Shown here: piece after piece, positions 27,826 to 36,394 of the stretch
How positions within the stretch are numbered: position 1 is the first letter of the stretch
Layout of the letters: each line of letters opens with the position of its first letter
Assembly: GCF_002117935.1 (NCBI RefSeq)
Contig: NZ_BDJE01000047.1
Coordinates: 62,001 to 126,000, forward strand
Source: Nocardioides sp. PD653-B2
GTDB taxonomy: Bacteria > Actinomycetota > Actinomycetes > Propionibacteriales > Nocardioidaceae
Length of the DNA: 64,000 nt
Direction of reading: 5' to 3'
Notes under the pieces: generated by a model
Databases searched by the model: none
What the model was told of the DNA's origin: nothing
What the model saw: only the letters and a program-made list of their open reading frames with translations
Program-made: the position numbers and the translations under genes

Positions 27826-28710
27826 ATGCTGGATCCCGTGGTCGCGATCGACCGACTGCGTGCCGCGTTCGGAGGGCCGACGCAGCACCGCACCCTGCAC
27901 GCGAAGGGCCGTTTCTACGGCGGCACCTTCACGCCGACGCCCGAGGCCGGTGAGCTCTGCCGGGCCGGCCACCTCCACGCGCCGACCCCGGTGACGGTCC
28001 GCTGGTCCAACGCGGGCGGCAACGCCGCCGTCCCCGACGAGAAGCCGGACATCCGCGGCATGGCCGTGAAGTTCCGGTTGGCCGACGGGACCGCGACCGA
28101 CCTGCTCGGACAGACCTCCCCACGCTTCCCGACCGACGACCCCGAGACGTTCGTCGCGATGACGGAGGCGTCGGTGAAGCCGGCGACCTTCCCGCTCTTC
28201 CTGCTGCGGCATCCGCGGATGATCCCCGCGCTGGCGGCCGGCATCGCGGGGAAGGCCGTCGGGTCGCCCGTCTCCTTCGCCGAGGTGACCTTCTACCCGA
28301 TCCACGCCTACGGGTGGCTCGACGCCGACGGTCGGCGTACCTGGGTGCGCTACGTCCTGGTGCCGACGGCCACCGCCGACGACCGGCTGGACCAGACCTT
28401 CGAGGGGCCGGACCGGCTCAGCGCGGAGATGGCCGCCCGGCTCGCCCGCGGCCCGGTGACCCACGAGCTGCGCGTGCAGCTGGCGGGCGACGGGCACGAC
28501 CCGCACTCCGCGACGTCCGTCTGGGCCGGCGCCCGCGAGATCGTCGCCGGACGGATCGAGGTCACCGAGCTGCTCCCCGACCCCGAGGAGGGCGGCACCC
28601 CGACCGTCTTCGACCCCACTCGCGTCGTGGACGGCATCGAGCTGTCGGACGACCCGATCCTGCGCTACCGCCCGTCCGCCTACACGGAGTCCGTCCACCG
28701 CCGCGCCTGA
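27826..28710 (+). CDS. Small catalase-family haem peroxidase
   Basis: This 294-residue protein has the catalase fold but is much shorter than classical catalases (about 480 or more). It matches the catalase-related peroxidase group. Visible are GRFYGGTF, VRWSNAGGNAAVPDEKPDIRG split around the distal region, PRFPTDDPETFVAM, and DPILRYRPSAYTESVHRR with the proximal haem tyrosine near the C-terminus. These enzymes mostly use organic substrates with peroxide. The gene sits between purA and purD with its own likely promoter. Confidence 0.85.
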   Translation: MLDPVVAIDRLRAAFGGPTQHRTLHAKGRFYGGTFTPTPEAGELCRAGHLHAPTPVTVRWSNAGGNAAVPDEKPDIRGMAVKFRLADGTATDLLGQTSPRFPTDDPETFVAMTEASVKPATFPLFLLRHPRMIPALAAGIAGKAVGSPVSFAEVTFYPIHAYGWLDADGRRTWVRYVLVPTATADDRLDQTFEGPDRLSAEMAARLARGPVTHELRVQLAGDGHDPHSATSVWAGAREIVAGRIEVTELLPDPEEGGTPTVFDPTRVVDGIELSDDPILRYRPSAYTESVHRRA

Positions 28711-28717
28711 CCACCTC

Positions 28718-28723
28718 TAGGGT
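28718..28723 (+). promoter_or_regulatory. Leaderless -10 of purD
   Basis: TAGGGT lies 8 nt before the GTG at 28732. Confidence 0.4.
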
Positions 28724-28731
28724 TGAGGCCC

Positions 28732-29997
28732 GTGAGGACTCTCGTCATCGGCACCGGCGGTCGCGAGCACGCCCTGGCCCGAGCGCTGGCCCAGGACCCC
28801 GCGGTCACCGAGGTACACGCCGCTCCGGGCAACCCCGGCATGGCTGCCGTCGCCACGCTGCACGACGTCGACCCGATGTCGGGCGCATCGGTGGCCGACC
28901 TGGCCGTGGCGCTGGGCGCCGACCTGGTCGTCATCGGTCCCGAGGCGCCCCTCGTCGCCGGGGTCGCCGACGCCGTGCGCGAGCGCGGGATCGCGGTGTT
29001 CGGCCCCAGCGGCGCGGCCGCGCAGCTCGAGGGGTCGAAGGCGTTCTCCAAGGCGGTGATGGCGGCCGCCGGCGTGCCGACCGCGGGCTCACGCACCTGC
29101 ACCACCCCGGCCGAGGTCGAGGCCGCGCTGGACGCCTTCGGGGCGCCGTACGTCGTCAAGGACGACGCGCTGGCCGCGGGCAAGGGCGTCGTCGTCACCC
29201 GTGACCGCGCGGAGGCACTCGCCCACGCCGCCGCCTGCGACCGGGTCGTGGTCGAGGAGTTCCTCGACGGCCCCGAGGTGTCGGTGTTCGCCATCTGTGA
29301 CGGGAGCACGGCCTACGCCCTGCAGCCGGCGCAGGACTTCAAGCGCATCTTCGACGGCGGCCGCGGCCCCAACACGGGAGGGATGGGCTCCTACACGCCC
29401 CTGACCTGGGCGCAGCCCGACCTGTCCGAGGTCGTCCTCGAGCGGGTCGTCCGCCCGACCCTGGCCGAGATGGCCGGTCGCGGCACGCCGTTCGTGGGCT
29501 GCCTCTACGTCGGCCTCGCGCTGACGGAGACGGGGCCGCGGGTGATCGAGTTCAACGTGCGCTTCGGCGACCCCGACATCCAGCCGGTGCTGGCCGTGCT
29601 CGACACCCCGCTCGGCGAGCTGCTCGCGGCCGCGGCCGAGGGTCGTCTCGCCGACGTGCCGGCGCCGACCTTCCTCGACGCTGCCGCCGTGACGGTGGTG
29701 CTCGCGTCGGCCGGCTACCCCGAGTCGTCCTCGAAGGGGGACGTCATCACCGGCGTCGACCTCGCCGACGCGCGCGACGGCGTCGACGTCATCCACGCCG
29801 GCACCGCGCTGTCCGGTGACGACCTCGTCACCGCCGGGGGTCGGGTGCTCGCGGTGCGGGCCGTCGGCCCGGACGTCGCCGCCGCGCGCGCCGCGGCGTA
29901 CGCCGCCGCCGACCTGGTCTCCTTCCCCGGCATGCAGCGCCGCGACGACATCGCCGCCGAGCCGCTCGGTGTCGTCGAGGGTGCGTCGCTCCGCTGA
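28732..29997 (+). CDS. purD: Phosphoribosylamine-glycine ligase
   Basis: This 421-residue ATP-grasp enzyme catalyses the second step of purine synthesis. GTGGREHALA opens the protein, PSGAAAQLEGSKAFSK and YVVKDDALAAGKGVVVT form the ATP-binding part, and VIEFNVRFGDPDIQPVL is the metal-binding motif. The GTG at 28732 fits the conserved N-terminus. No neighbouring gene is close enough to force an operon. Confidence 0.96.
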   Translation: MRTLVIGTGGREHALARALAQDPAVTEVHAAPGNPGMAAVATLHDVDPMSGASVADLAVALGADLVVIGPEAPLVAGVADAVRERGIAVFGPSGAAAQLEGSKAFSKAVMAAAGVPTAGSRTCTTPAEVEAALDAFGAPYVVKDDALAAGKGVVVTRDRAEALAHAAACDRVVVEEFLDGPEVSVFAICDGSTAYALQPAQDFKRIFDGGRGPNTGGMGSYTPLTWAQPDLSEVVLERVVRPTLAEMAGRGTPFVGCLYVGLALTETGPRVIEFNVRFGDPDIQPVLAVLDTPLGELLAAAAEGRLADVPAPTFLDAAAVTVVLASAGYPESSSKGDVITGVDLADARDGVDVIHAGTALSGDDLVTAGGRVLAVRAVGPDVAAARAAAYAAADLVSFPGMQRRDDIAAEPLGVVEGASLR

Positions 29998-30005
29998 CGG
30001 CATGG

Positions 30006-30011
30006 GACAAT
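30006..30011 (+). promoter_or_regulatory. Leaderless -10 of purB
   Basis: GACAAT lies 7 nt before the GTG at 30019. It overlaps the alternative ATG at 30010, so it favours the GTG start. Confidence 0.4.
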
Positions 30012-30018
30012 GAGGCAC

Positions 30019-31437
30019 GTGACCGTCCCCAACGTCCTGGCCACCCGGTACGCCGGTGCCGACCTCGCGGAGATCTGGTCGCCCGAGCACAAGATCGTGC
30101 TCGAGCGGCGGCTCTGGATCGCCGTCCTCGAGGCGCAGCGCGACCTCGGCATCGACGTGCCCGACGGCGTGATCGAGGCCTACCGCGACGTGGTCGACAA
30201 GGTGGACCTCGAGTCGATCGCCGCGCGCGAGCGGGTCACCCGCCACGACGTGAAGGCGCGGATCGAGGAGTTCTCGGCGCTGGCGGGCCACGAGCACATC
30301 CACAAGGGGATGACCTCGCGCGACCTGACCGAGAACGTCGAGCAGCTGCAGATCAAGCAGTCGCTCGCGCTGGTCCGCGACCGCGCCGTCGCCACCCTGG
30401 CCCGGCTCGCGCGCCTCGCCGCCGAGCACGAGACCACCGTGATGGCCGGCCGGTCCCACAACGTCGCCGCCCAGGCGACCACCCTGGGCAAGCGCTTCGC
30501 GACCGTCGCCGACGAGATGCTGATCGCGCTCGAGCGGGTCGAGGACCTCCTCGGCCGCTACCCGCTGCGTGGCATCAAGGGCCCGATGGGCACCGCCCAG
30601 GACATGCTCGACCTGCTCGACGGCGACGCCGCCAAGTTCGCCGACCTCGAGCAGCGGGTCGCCGCCCACCTCGGCTTCGACCGGGCACTGACCTCCGTCG
30701 GCCAGGTCTACCCGCGCTCGCTCGACTTCGACGTCGTCTCCTCGCTGGTGCAGCTGGCCGCCGGCCCCTCCAACCTCGCCACCACGATCCGGCTGATGGC
30801 CGGCAACGAGCTGGTGACCGAGGGCTTCAAGGAGGGCCAGGTCGGCTCGTCCGCGATGCCGCACAAGATGAACAGCCGCTCCTGCGAGCGGGTCAACGGC
30901 TTGGCCGTCGTGCTGCGCGGCTACCTCTCGATGATCGGCGAGCTCGCCGGCGACCAGTGGAACGAGGGCGACGTCTCCGACTCCGTCGTACGACGGGTCG
31001 CGCTGCCGGACGCGTTCTTCGCGATCGACGGGCTCTTCCAGACCTTCCTCACCGTGCTCGACGAGTTCGGCGCCTTCCCGGCGGTCATCCAGCGCGAGCT
31101 CGACCGCTACCTGCCGTTCCTGTCCACCACCAAGGTGCTGATGGCCGCGGTCCGCAACGGCGTCGGCCGCGAGGCCGCCCACGAGGCGATCAAGGAGGCG
31201 GCGGTCGGCACCGCGCTCGACATGCGCCAGGGCCAGGCCGACAACGACGTCTTCGCCCGCCTCGGCGCCGACCCCCGGCTCGGGCTCACCGAGGCGCAGC
31301 TGGCGTCCCTGGTGGCGGAGCCGATCACGTTCACCGGCGCCGCGGTCGACCAGGTGCAGACCGTCGTACGCCGGGTCGCCGAGGTGACCGCCCGCCACCC
31401 GGAGGCCGCGGCGTACTCGCCCGGCGCGATCCTCTAA
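30019..31437 (+). CDS. purB: Adenylosuccinate lyase
   Basis: This 472-residue fumarase-superfamily enzyme splits SAICAR in the main pathway and adenylosuccinate to AMP. The superfamily signature GSSAMPHKMNS is present, with GHEHIHKGMTSRDLTENV and AGRSHNVAAQATTLGKR. Its stop overlaps the convergent MFS gene by 4 bp. The longer start at ATG 30010 would add only three residues. Confidence 0.95.
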   Translation: MTVPNVLATRYAGADLAEIWSPEHKIVLERRLWIAVLEAQRDLGIDVPDGVIEAYRDVVDKVDLESIAARERVTRHDVKARIEEFSALAGHEHIHKGMTSRDLTENVEQLQIKQSLALVRDRAVATLARLARLAAEHETTVMAGRSHNVAAQATTLGKRFATVADEMLIALERVEDLLGRYPLRGIKGPMGTAQDMLDLLDGDAAKFADLEQRVAAHLGFDRALTSVGQVYPRSLDFDVVSSLVQLAAGPSNLATTIRLMAGNELVTEGFKEGQVGSSAMPHKMNSRSCERVNGLAVVLRGYLSMIGELAGDQWNEGDVSDSVVRRVALPDAFFAIDGLFQTFLTVLDEFGAFPAVIQRELDRYLPFLSTTKVLMAAVRNGVGREAAHEAIKEAAVGTALDMRQGQADNDVFARLGADPRLGLTEAQLASLVAEPITFTGAAVDQVQTVVRRVAEVTARHPEAAAYSPGAIL

Positions 31438-32882
31438 CCGGGCTGACGCCGCTCCTGGCGGAGTGCCCGGATCGCCATCACCAGCGCCGCGCCGACCAGC
31501 GCCGCGCCCGTGAGCAGCGCGACCCGGACGGCGGTGTCCTGGGACGCCGGCCCGATGGTCAGCTGGTAGACGGTGACCAGCATCGCCGCGCCGATCGAGG
31601 CGCCGATCCGCTGCCCGGTCTGCAGCGCACCGCCGGCCGCGCCGCCCATCCGGGGCGGCACGTCGGCCAGGGTGAGCGTGATGTTGGGGGAGACGACCGC
31701 GCCACCGCCGAGCCCGGTGAGGAAGAGCGTCGGCACCAGCCACGGCCAGAGCGGGTCGCGGCCGGGCGCGAGCAGCGCGACCAGCACGACCCCGGCGATC
31801 ATCACGCAGAGCGCGCCGACCGTGATCCGGCGGCCGGCGTCGGACACGAAGCGACCCGCCGTCGGGGCGCTGATCGCCGACCCGACGGCGAAGGGCATCA
31901 GCAGCAGCCCCGCCTCGAGCGGTGAGTGCCCGAGGCCCTCCTGGAGGTAGATCGAGACCACGAGCAGGAGCCCGGTGAACCCGGTGAAGTAGAGGGCGCC
32001 CACGGCCAGCCCGTTGACGTAGCCGGGCACGGTGCGCAGCAGCGCGACGTCGAGCAGCGGCGGGCGGCCGCGCGCCGCCGTACGTCGCTCCCAGCGGACG
32101 AACGCCCAGGCGAAGAGCGGCACTCCCGCCAGCAGCACGAGCGGGAGCCGGGCGCCGGCCTCGACCCGGACGATCGGGTAGAGCAGGCACAGCACGGTGG
32201 CGCCGAGCAGGAGTGCGCCGGGCACGTCGATCCGGGTCTGGCTGCGGTCGACCCTGCTCGGGTCGCGGCGCGGGATCATCCGCATCACCGCGACCAGCGC
32301 GACCAGGCCGATCGGCACGTTGACCCAGAACAGCCAGCGCCAGCCGTCCTGCTCGCCCGCGAGCGCGATGATCAGGCCACCCAGCACCGGCCCGGTCGCC
32401 GAGGACACCGACACCGTGAAGCCGAACATCCCGAACGCCCGGGCCCGCTCCCGTCCGCGGAAGAGCTGCTGGATCAGCCCGGAGTTCTGCGGAGTCAGCA
32501 GGCCGGCGCTCGCGCCCTGCAGCAGCCGGGCACCCACGACGAGCTCGGCGGTCGGCGCGAAGCCGACCGCGGCGCTGGTGAGGATGAAGAGGACCAGGCC
32601 GATCAGCATCAGCCGGCGGCGACCGTAGGCGTCACCGAGGCGGCCGCCCGCGACCAGGGTCAGGCCGAAGGTCAGCGCGTAGCCCGACACCACCCACTGG
32701 ATGGTCCCGGCCGAGGTGTCCAGCCCGGTCTGCATGGACGGGATCGCGACGTTGACGATCGAGACATCGAGCAGCGCCATGAAGCCGATGACGAGGGAGA
32801 CGCCGAGGATCCGCCAGCGACGCGGATGCGGCTCGTACGCCGGCTCCTCCTCCTGCGGGATCTCCACGGCGTGCTCGGTCAC
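31434..32882 (-). CDS. MFS drug exporter, DHA2 family
   Basis: This 482-residue protein has about 14 membrane segments with FMALLDVSIVNVAIPS in helix 1, the A-motif GGRLGDAYGRRRLM, and GPVLGGLIIALAGE. It is a proton antiporter of the EmrB/QacA type with unknown substrate. Start choice is between GTG 32885 and GTG 32882. It is one of four MFS exporters in the window and has no adjacent regulator. Its 3' end overlaps purB by 4 bp. Confidence 0.87.
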   Translation of the reverse strand: MTEHAVEIPQEEEPAYEPHPRRWRILGVSLVIGFMALLDVSIVNVAIPSMQTGLDTSAGTIQWVVSGYALTFGLTLVAGGRLGDAYGRRRLMLIGLVLFILTSAAVGFAPTAELVVGARLLQGASAGLLTPQNSGLIQQLFRGRERARAFGMFGFTVSVSSATGPVLGGLIIALAGEQDGWRWLFWVNVPIGLVALVAVMRMIPRRDPSRVDRSQTRIDVPGALLLGATVLCLLYPIVRVEAGARLPLVLLAGVPLFAWAFVRWERRTAARGRPPLLDVALLRTVPGYVNGLAVGALYFTGFTGLLLVVSIYLQEGLGHSPLEAGLLLMPFAVGSAISAPTAGRFVSDAGRRITVGALCVMIAGVVLVALLAPGRDPLWPWLVPTLFLTGLGGGAVVSPNITLTLADVPPRMGGAAGGALQTGQRIGASIGAAMLVTVYQLTIGPASQDTAVRVALLTGAALVGAALVMAIRALRQERRQPG

Positions 32883-32913
32883 CACTCCACCATGCCCGCG
32901 GCACCATGGGGGC

Positions 32914-33183
32914 ATGCGCAAGTCAGTCGACGTGACCGTGACCGGCCGGGTGCAAGGGGTGTCGTTCCGCTACTACACCGGGCAGGAGGCCGCCCGTCTC
33001 GGCGTCACCGGCCGGGTCGCCAACGAGCCGGACGGCACGGTGTCCGGCCACTTCGAGGGCGAGGCCGACGCGGTCGACGCGCTGGTCGACTGGTGCCGCA
33101 CCGGGCCGCGGCCGGCCCGCGTCGAGCGGGTCGACGTACGACCCGGTGTCGACGAGGGCGCGACGTCCTTCGAGGCGAGGTAG
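32914..33183 (+). CDS. acyP: Acylphosphatase
   Basis: This 89-residue enzyme hydrolyses carboxyl-phosphate bonds. VTGRVQGVSFRYYTGQEA carries the phosphate loop and catalytic arginine, and GRVANEPDGTVSGHFEGE carries the catalytic asparagine. Length is typical. It ends 3 bp before the convergent HIT-like gene. Confidence 0.95.
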   Translation: MRKSVDVTVTGRVQGVSFRYYTGQEAARLGVTGRVANEPDGTVSGHFEGEADAVDALVDWCRTGPRPARVERVDVRPGVDEGATSFEAR

Positions 33184-33186
33184 GTC

Positions 33187-33804
33187 TCAGGCGCGGGCGT
33201 GCCCGCCCCAGTTCTCGAGCTTGGTCGCGACCGCGTGCAGGTCCGCGCGCCAGACGTCCTCCGGGCCGGGCGGCAGGATCTCGTCCCACTCGACGGCGTA
33301 CGACCCGAGGATGCTCGCGAGCCCCTCGGTCCGGGCGAAGAACCAGACGTGGAAGTGCGAGGAGCCGTCGCCCCAGCGGTTCACGTGGACGCGGCCGATG
33401 TGCTCGAGGCCCTGGATGATCCGGACCAGGCGGTTGGAGATCCGGCCGAACTGCGAGGCCATCTCGTCGTCGAGGTCGCCGAAGTCCAGGTGCTCGCGGG
33501 TCCAGAGCGTCAGCACGAGCGGGAGCCCGGTCGGCTTCTCGTCGCGGGTGAGGATCCAGAAGTCGTCCTCCCAGACGATCCGGTCGGCGAGCCCGCCGGA
33601 GCAGACGCCGCACGGCTCGCCGCCCTCCTCGCCCATCCGGACCCGTTCGGCCCCGGGGGCGCGCAGCACCTTGGGGACGACGCTGCCGTCGGCCGCCTCC
33701 CAGGGGAAGACGTCCCACGCGCCGATGGGCGGGGTCGGCAGGCGACCCTCGGCTCCGACGGCCTCGATGACCCTGACGTACACCTCTGCGGCTGACTCAG
33801 GCAT
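33187..33804 (-). CDS. HIT-like family protein
   Basis: This 205-residue protein resembles histidine-triad nucleotide hydrolases: CGVCSGG followed by RIVWEDDFWILT near the middle, and SHFHVWFFAR in place of the usual HxHxH triad, so the third histidine is missing. It might be an inactive or altered HIT protein. The ATG at 33804 starts a conserved-looking MPESAAEVYVRV; a longer frame upstream looks spurious. Confidence 0.65.
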   Translation of the reverse strand: MPESAAEVYVRVIEAVGAEGRLPTPPIGAWDVFPWEAADGSVVPKVLRAPGAERVRMGEEGGEPCGVCSGGLADRIVWEDDFWILTRDEKPTGLPLVLTLWTREHLDFGDLDDEMASQFGRISNRLVRIIQGLEHIGRVHVNRWGDGSSHFHVWFFARTEGLASILGSYAVEWDEILPPGPEDVWRADLHAVATKLENWGGHARA

Positions 33805-33875
33805 GGCATCCACTGTGCCAGCACCCGTCCGGCCCGACTTGCGCACCCCGGCCCACCCCCCGAAGGATCGTGGGC

Positions 33876-34454
33876 ATGAGCGATCCCGTCACCGTCTCGA
33901 TCACCCGGACCATCGCGCCCGGCCACAGCGACGAGATGCTCGCCTGGATCCGGGCCGGGTCGGCCCTCGCCACGAGGTTCGAGGGCTTCCTCGGCTCCGG
34001 CTGGGTGCGCCCGTCGACCGGCTCGGAGGAGTGGCACATGCTCTACCGCTTCGCCGACCTGCCGTCCCTGGAGACCTGGGAGGCGTCGCCGCAGCGGGCC
34101 TGGTGGCTGGGCGCCGCGCAGGGTCTGGTGGGCGAGTCGCGAGTCGAGCGCCGGACCGGCATCGAGGGCTGGTTCGACCCGCCGGTGACCGACGACGTCC
34201 AGGACCTGCGCCCCGCCGCGCCGGCGCCGCCGCGCTGGAAGCAGGCCTGCGTGATCTTCCTCGTGTTCTTCCCGCTGAGCGTGCTGGTCAACGAGCTCTT
34301 CGTGCACCTGCTCCCGGACCTCGTGCTGCCGCTGCGGGTGCTCGTGTCGGTGCTGGTGATGACGCCGGTGATGACGTACGCCGCGCTGCCCTGGATCACC
34401 CGGCGCATGGAGTGGTGGCTGCAGGGCAGGCCGGCCCCCTGGCGCCGTCCGTAG
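33876..34454 (+). CDS. ABM-domain protein with two membrane segments
   Basis: This 192-residue protein has an N-terminal antibiotic-biosynthesis-monooxygenase-type ferredoxin-like domain (residues 1-95) and, after a Pro/Ala linker, two hydrophobic segments (about 127-150 and 157-175). Such fusions are known from bacteria but their function is undefined. The ABM half often binds small aromatic or haem-like ligands. No operon partner is visible. Confidence 0.72.
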   Translation: MSDPVTVSITRTIAPGHSDEMLAWIRAGSALATRFEGFLGSGWVRPSTGSEEWHMLYRFADLPSLETWEASPQRAWWLGAAQGLVGESRVERRTGIEGWFDPPVTDDVQDLRPAAPAPPRWKQACVIFLVFFPLSVLVNELFVHLLPDLVLPLRVLVSVLVMTPVMTYAALPWITRRMEWWLQGRPAPWRRP

Positions 34455-34515
34455 CGGCCGGGGGCGGAACCTTCCTCTTGCCATCCGACCCTGCGGCGTG
34501 GTCACAGTGGAACCC

Positions 34516-34998
34516 ATGAAGAAGATCTCGGGAACCATCCTCCTCACCGTCCTGGCCGTCCTCGGCCTCTCCTTCGGCACCATCGCGCCGGCCTCGGCCG
34601 TGTCGCAGTCGAGCGCCGCCTCGCAGTTCTCGGCGGCCGGCATCGGCTGGACCTCCTCCGGTGGCTGCAGCGACCCGAACAACTCGACGTGCACGTCGTT
34701 CGAGGGGATCCGGCAGGCCACCATCGACGGGGCGATCACCCTGAAGAACGCGAGCGGCTGCGGCCTGACCATCACCGGCGGCACGGAGACCGGTCACGCC
34801 GGCGGCACCTACAGCCACTCCACCGGCTACAAGCTCGACTTCTCGCGGACGACGTGCCTGACCAACTGGGTCCACAACACCTACACCTACTCCGGCACCC
34901 GCAGCGACGGGACGCCGCTCTACACCGCCGCCTCGGGCAACGTCTACGCCGACGAGGGCAACCACTGGGACGTCCTCTACTACACGTGCGGCTGCTGA
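34516..34998 (+). CDS. Small secreted protein with M15/Hedgehog-type metal motif
   Basis: The 160-residue product starts with a clear Sec signal peptide (MKKIS, hydrophobic core, APASA cleavage near residue 31). The mature part has YSHSTGYKLDF, resembling the SxHxxGxAxD zinc motif of M15 D,D-peptidases, and GNHWDVLYY, resembling their closing HWH motif. Five cysteines could form disulphides. I infer a secreted zinc peptidase, or a binding domain of the same fold, acting on peptidoglycan. No homologue name is certain. Confidence 0.6.
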   Translation: MKKISGTILLTVLAVLGLSFGTIAPASAVSQSSAASQFSAAGIGWTSSGGCSDPNNSTCTSFEGIRQATIDGAITLKNASGCGLTITGGTETGHAGGTYSHSTGYKLDFSRTTCLTNWVHNTYTYSGTRSDGTPLYTAASGNVYADEGNHWDVLYYTCGC

Positions 34999-35096
34999 CG
35001 TCCCCGTGGTCGATCAAACGAGTCGACCATGCATGTTCCATGTCGCTGGACACGCGTGCCACCACGGTGACAACCGCTGGGGACGACGATCTCTCC

Positions 35097-35102
35097 TAGA
35101 GT
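35097..35102 (+). promoter_or_regulatory. Leaderless -10 of purC
   Basis: TAGAGT lies 6 nt before the GTG at 35109. Confidence 0.5.
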
Positions 35103-35108
35103 GAGAGC

Positions 35109-35993
35109 GTGACCGACCTGAACATCCCGGAAGCGCCGGCCATCGACGGCGTCACCCATCTCCACTCCGGCAAGGTGCGCGACCTCTACGAGCTGCCGAG
35201 CGGCGACCTGCTGATGGTCGCCAGCGACCGGATCTCGATCTTCGACTTCGTGCTCGACACGACCATCCCCGACAAGGGCGAGATCCTCACCCGCATGTCG
35301 CTGTGGTGGTTCGGTCAGCTCGGCGACCTGGTGCCGAACCACGTCATCTCGACGGACGTGCCGGACGCCGTCCGCGGCCGAGCGGTGGTCTGCGAGCGGC
35401 TCGACATGTACCCGGTCGAGTGCGTCGCGCGCGGCTACCTCACCGGCACCGGTCTGCTCGACTACCGCGCGAGCGGGTCGGTCTGCGGGATCGCGCTCCC
35501 GGCCGGCCTCGAGGACGGCAGCCGGCTGTCGGAGCCGATCTTCACGCCGGCCACCAAGGCCGCGCTCGGCGACCACGACGAGAACGTGTCCTACGACGCC
35601 GTCGCGACCACCATCGGCGGCGAGCGCGCTGCGCAGCTGCGCGAGCTCACCCTCGCGGTCTACGCCCGCGCCGAGGGGATCGCCCGGGAGCGCGGGATCA
35701 TCCTGGCCGACACCAAGCTCGAGTTCGGGGCGCGACCGGACGGCACCACGGTCCTCGGCGACGAGGTGCTGACGCCCGACTCGTCCCGTTTCTGGCCGGC
35801 CTCCGCGTGGCAGCCGGGCCGCACGCAGCCGTCGTACGACAAGCAGATCGTGCGCAACTGGGCGCTGTCCCCGGAGTCCGGCTGGGACCGGTCGTCCGGC
35901 GAGGCACCGCCGCCGCTGCCGCCCGAGGTGGTCGACCGCACCCGGAGCCGGTACGTCGAGGCCTACGAGCTGCTGACCGGGGAGCGGTTCTGA
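35109..35993 (+). CDS. purC: SAICAR synthase
   Basis: This 294-residue enzyme couples aspartate to CAIR with ATP in purine synthesis. HSGKVRDLYEL opens the catalytic domain, SDRISIFDFV follows, and the two family signatures (LPAGLEDGSRLSEPIFTPAT region and DTKLEFG) are present. Its stop overlaps the next gene by 4 nt, so a small three-gene unit purC, SRPBCC, acyl-CoA ligase is likely. Confidence 0.96.
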   Translation: MTDLNIPEAPAIDGVTHLHSGKVRDLYELPSGDLLMVASDRISIFDFVLDTTIPDKGEILTRMSLWWFGQLGDLVPNHVISTDVPDAVRGRAVVCERLDMYPVECVARGYLTGTGLLDYRASGSVCGIALPAGLEDGSRLSEPIFTPATKAALGDHDENVSYDAVATTIGGERAAQLRELTLAVYARAEGIARERGIILADTKLEFGARPDGTTVLGDEVLTPDSSRFWPASAWQPGRTQPSYDKQIVRNWALSPESGWDRSSGEAPPPLPPEVVDRTRSRYVEAYELLTGERF

Positions 35994-36394
35994 AGGTCCA
36001 CCTGCCGGTGCCGTGCGCGGTCGCGTTCGACTACCTGGCCGACCCGCGGAACCGGGCGGAGTGGCAGTCGAGCCTGGCCCGCGTCGAGGACGTGGACGGC
36101 GAGCCGCGCGTCGGCCAGACCTGGGTCGACGTGACGAAGCCCGGGCTGCGCCCGGCGATGGAGACCACCGAGCTCGACCGGCCGCACCGCTGGACCGAGA
36201 TCGGCACCTGGCGGGGCTTCTCCGCGACGCTGACGCTGACGTTCACCGAGACACCCACCGGCTGCGCGGTCGAGCCGACGATGACGGTGCGCGGCCGCGG
36301 CCTCCGGGCGCCGCTCGGGGCCGTGCTCGACGCGCTGGCGCCGTACGCCGTCCGCAGTGACCTCCGCCACGCGGCCAGTATGTTGGCGCCATGA
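35990..36394 (+). CDS. SRPBCC (START-like) domain protein with probable CTG start
   Basis: This protein of about 134 residues has the polyketide-cyclase/START-like pattern: VPCAVAFDYLADPRNRAEW near the start, then VGQTWVD and a C-terminal long helix. It may bind a lipid or other hydrophobic ligand. No ATG, GTG or TTG precedes the first strand; a CTG at 35990 overlaps the purC stop as CTGA, with GGGGAG 5 nt before it. The GTG at 36008 would remove the first strand. Its stop overlaps the ligase start (ATGA). Confidence 0.7.
   Translation: MKVHLPVPCAVAFDYLADPRNRAEWQSSLARVEDVDGEPRVGQTWVDVTKPGLRPAMETTELDRPHRWTEIGTWRGFSATLTLTFTETPTGCAVEPTMTVRGRGLRAPLGAVLDALAPYAVRSDLRHAASMLAP

Noticed and set aside
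30010-30018. ATG start of purB three codons upstream
   Set aside because: It lies inside the likely -10 hexamer. The GTG at 30019 fits both the promoter and the usual N-terminus.
29089-32190. 1033-residue minus-strand frame over purD and purB
   Set aside because: It is an antisense shadow. Both pur genes are unambiguous.
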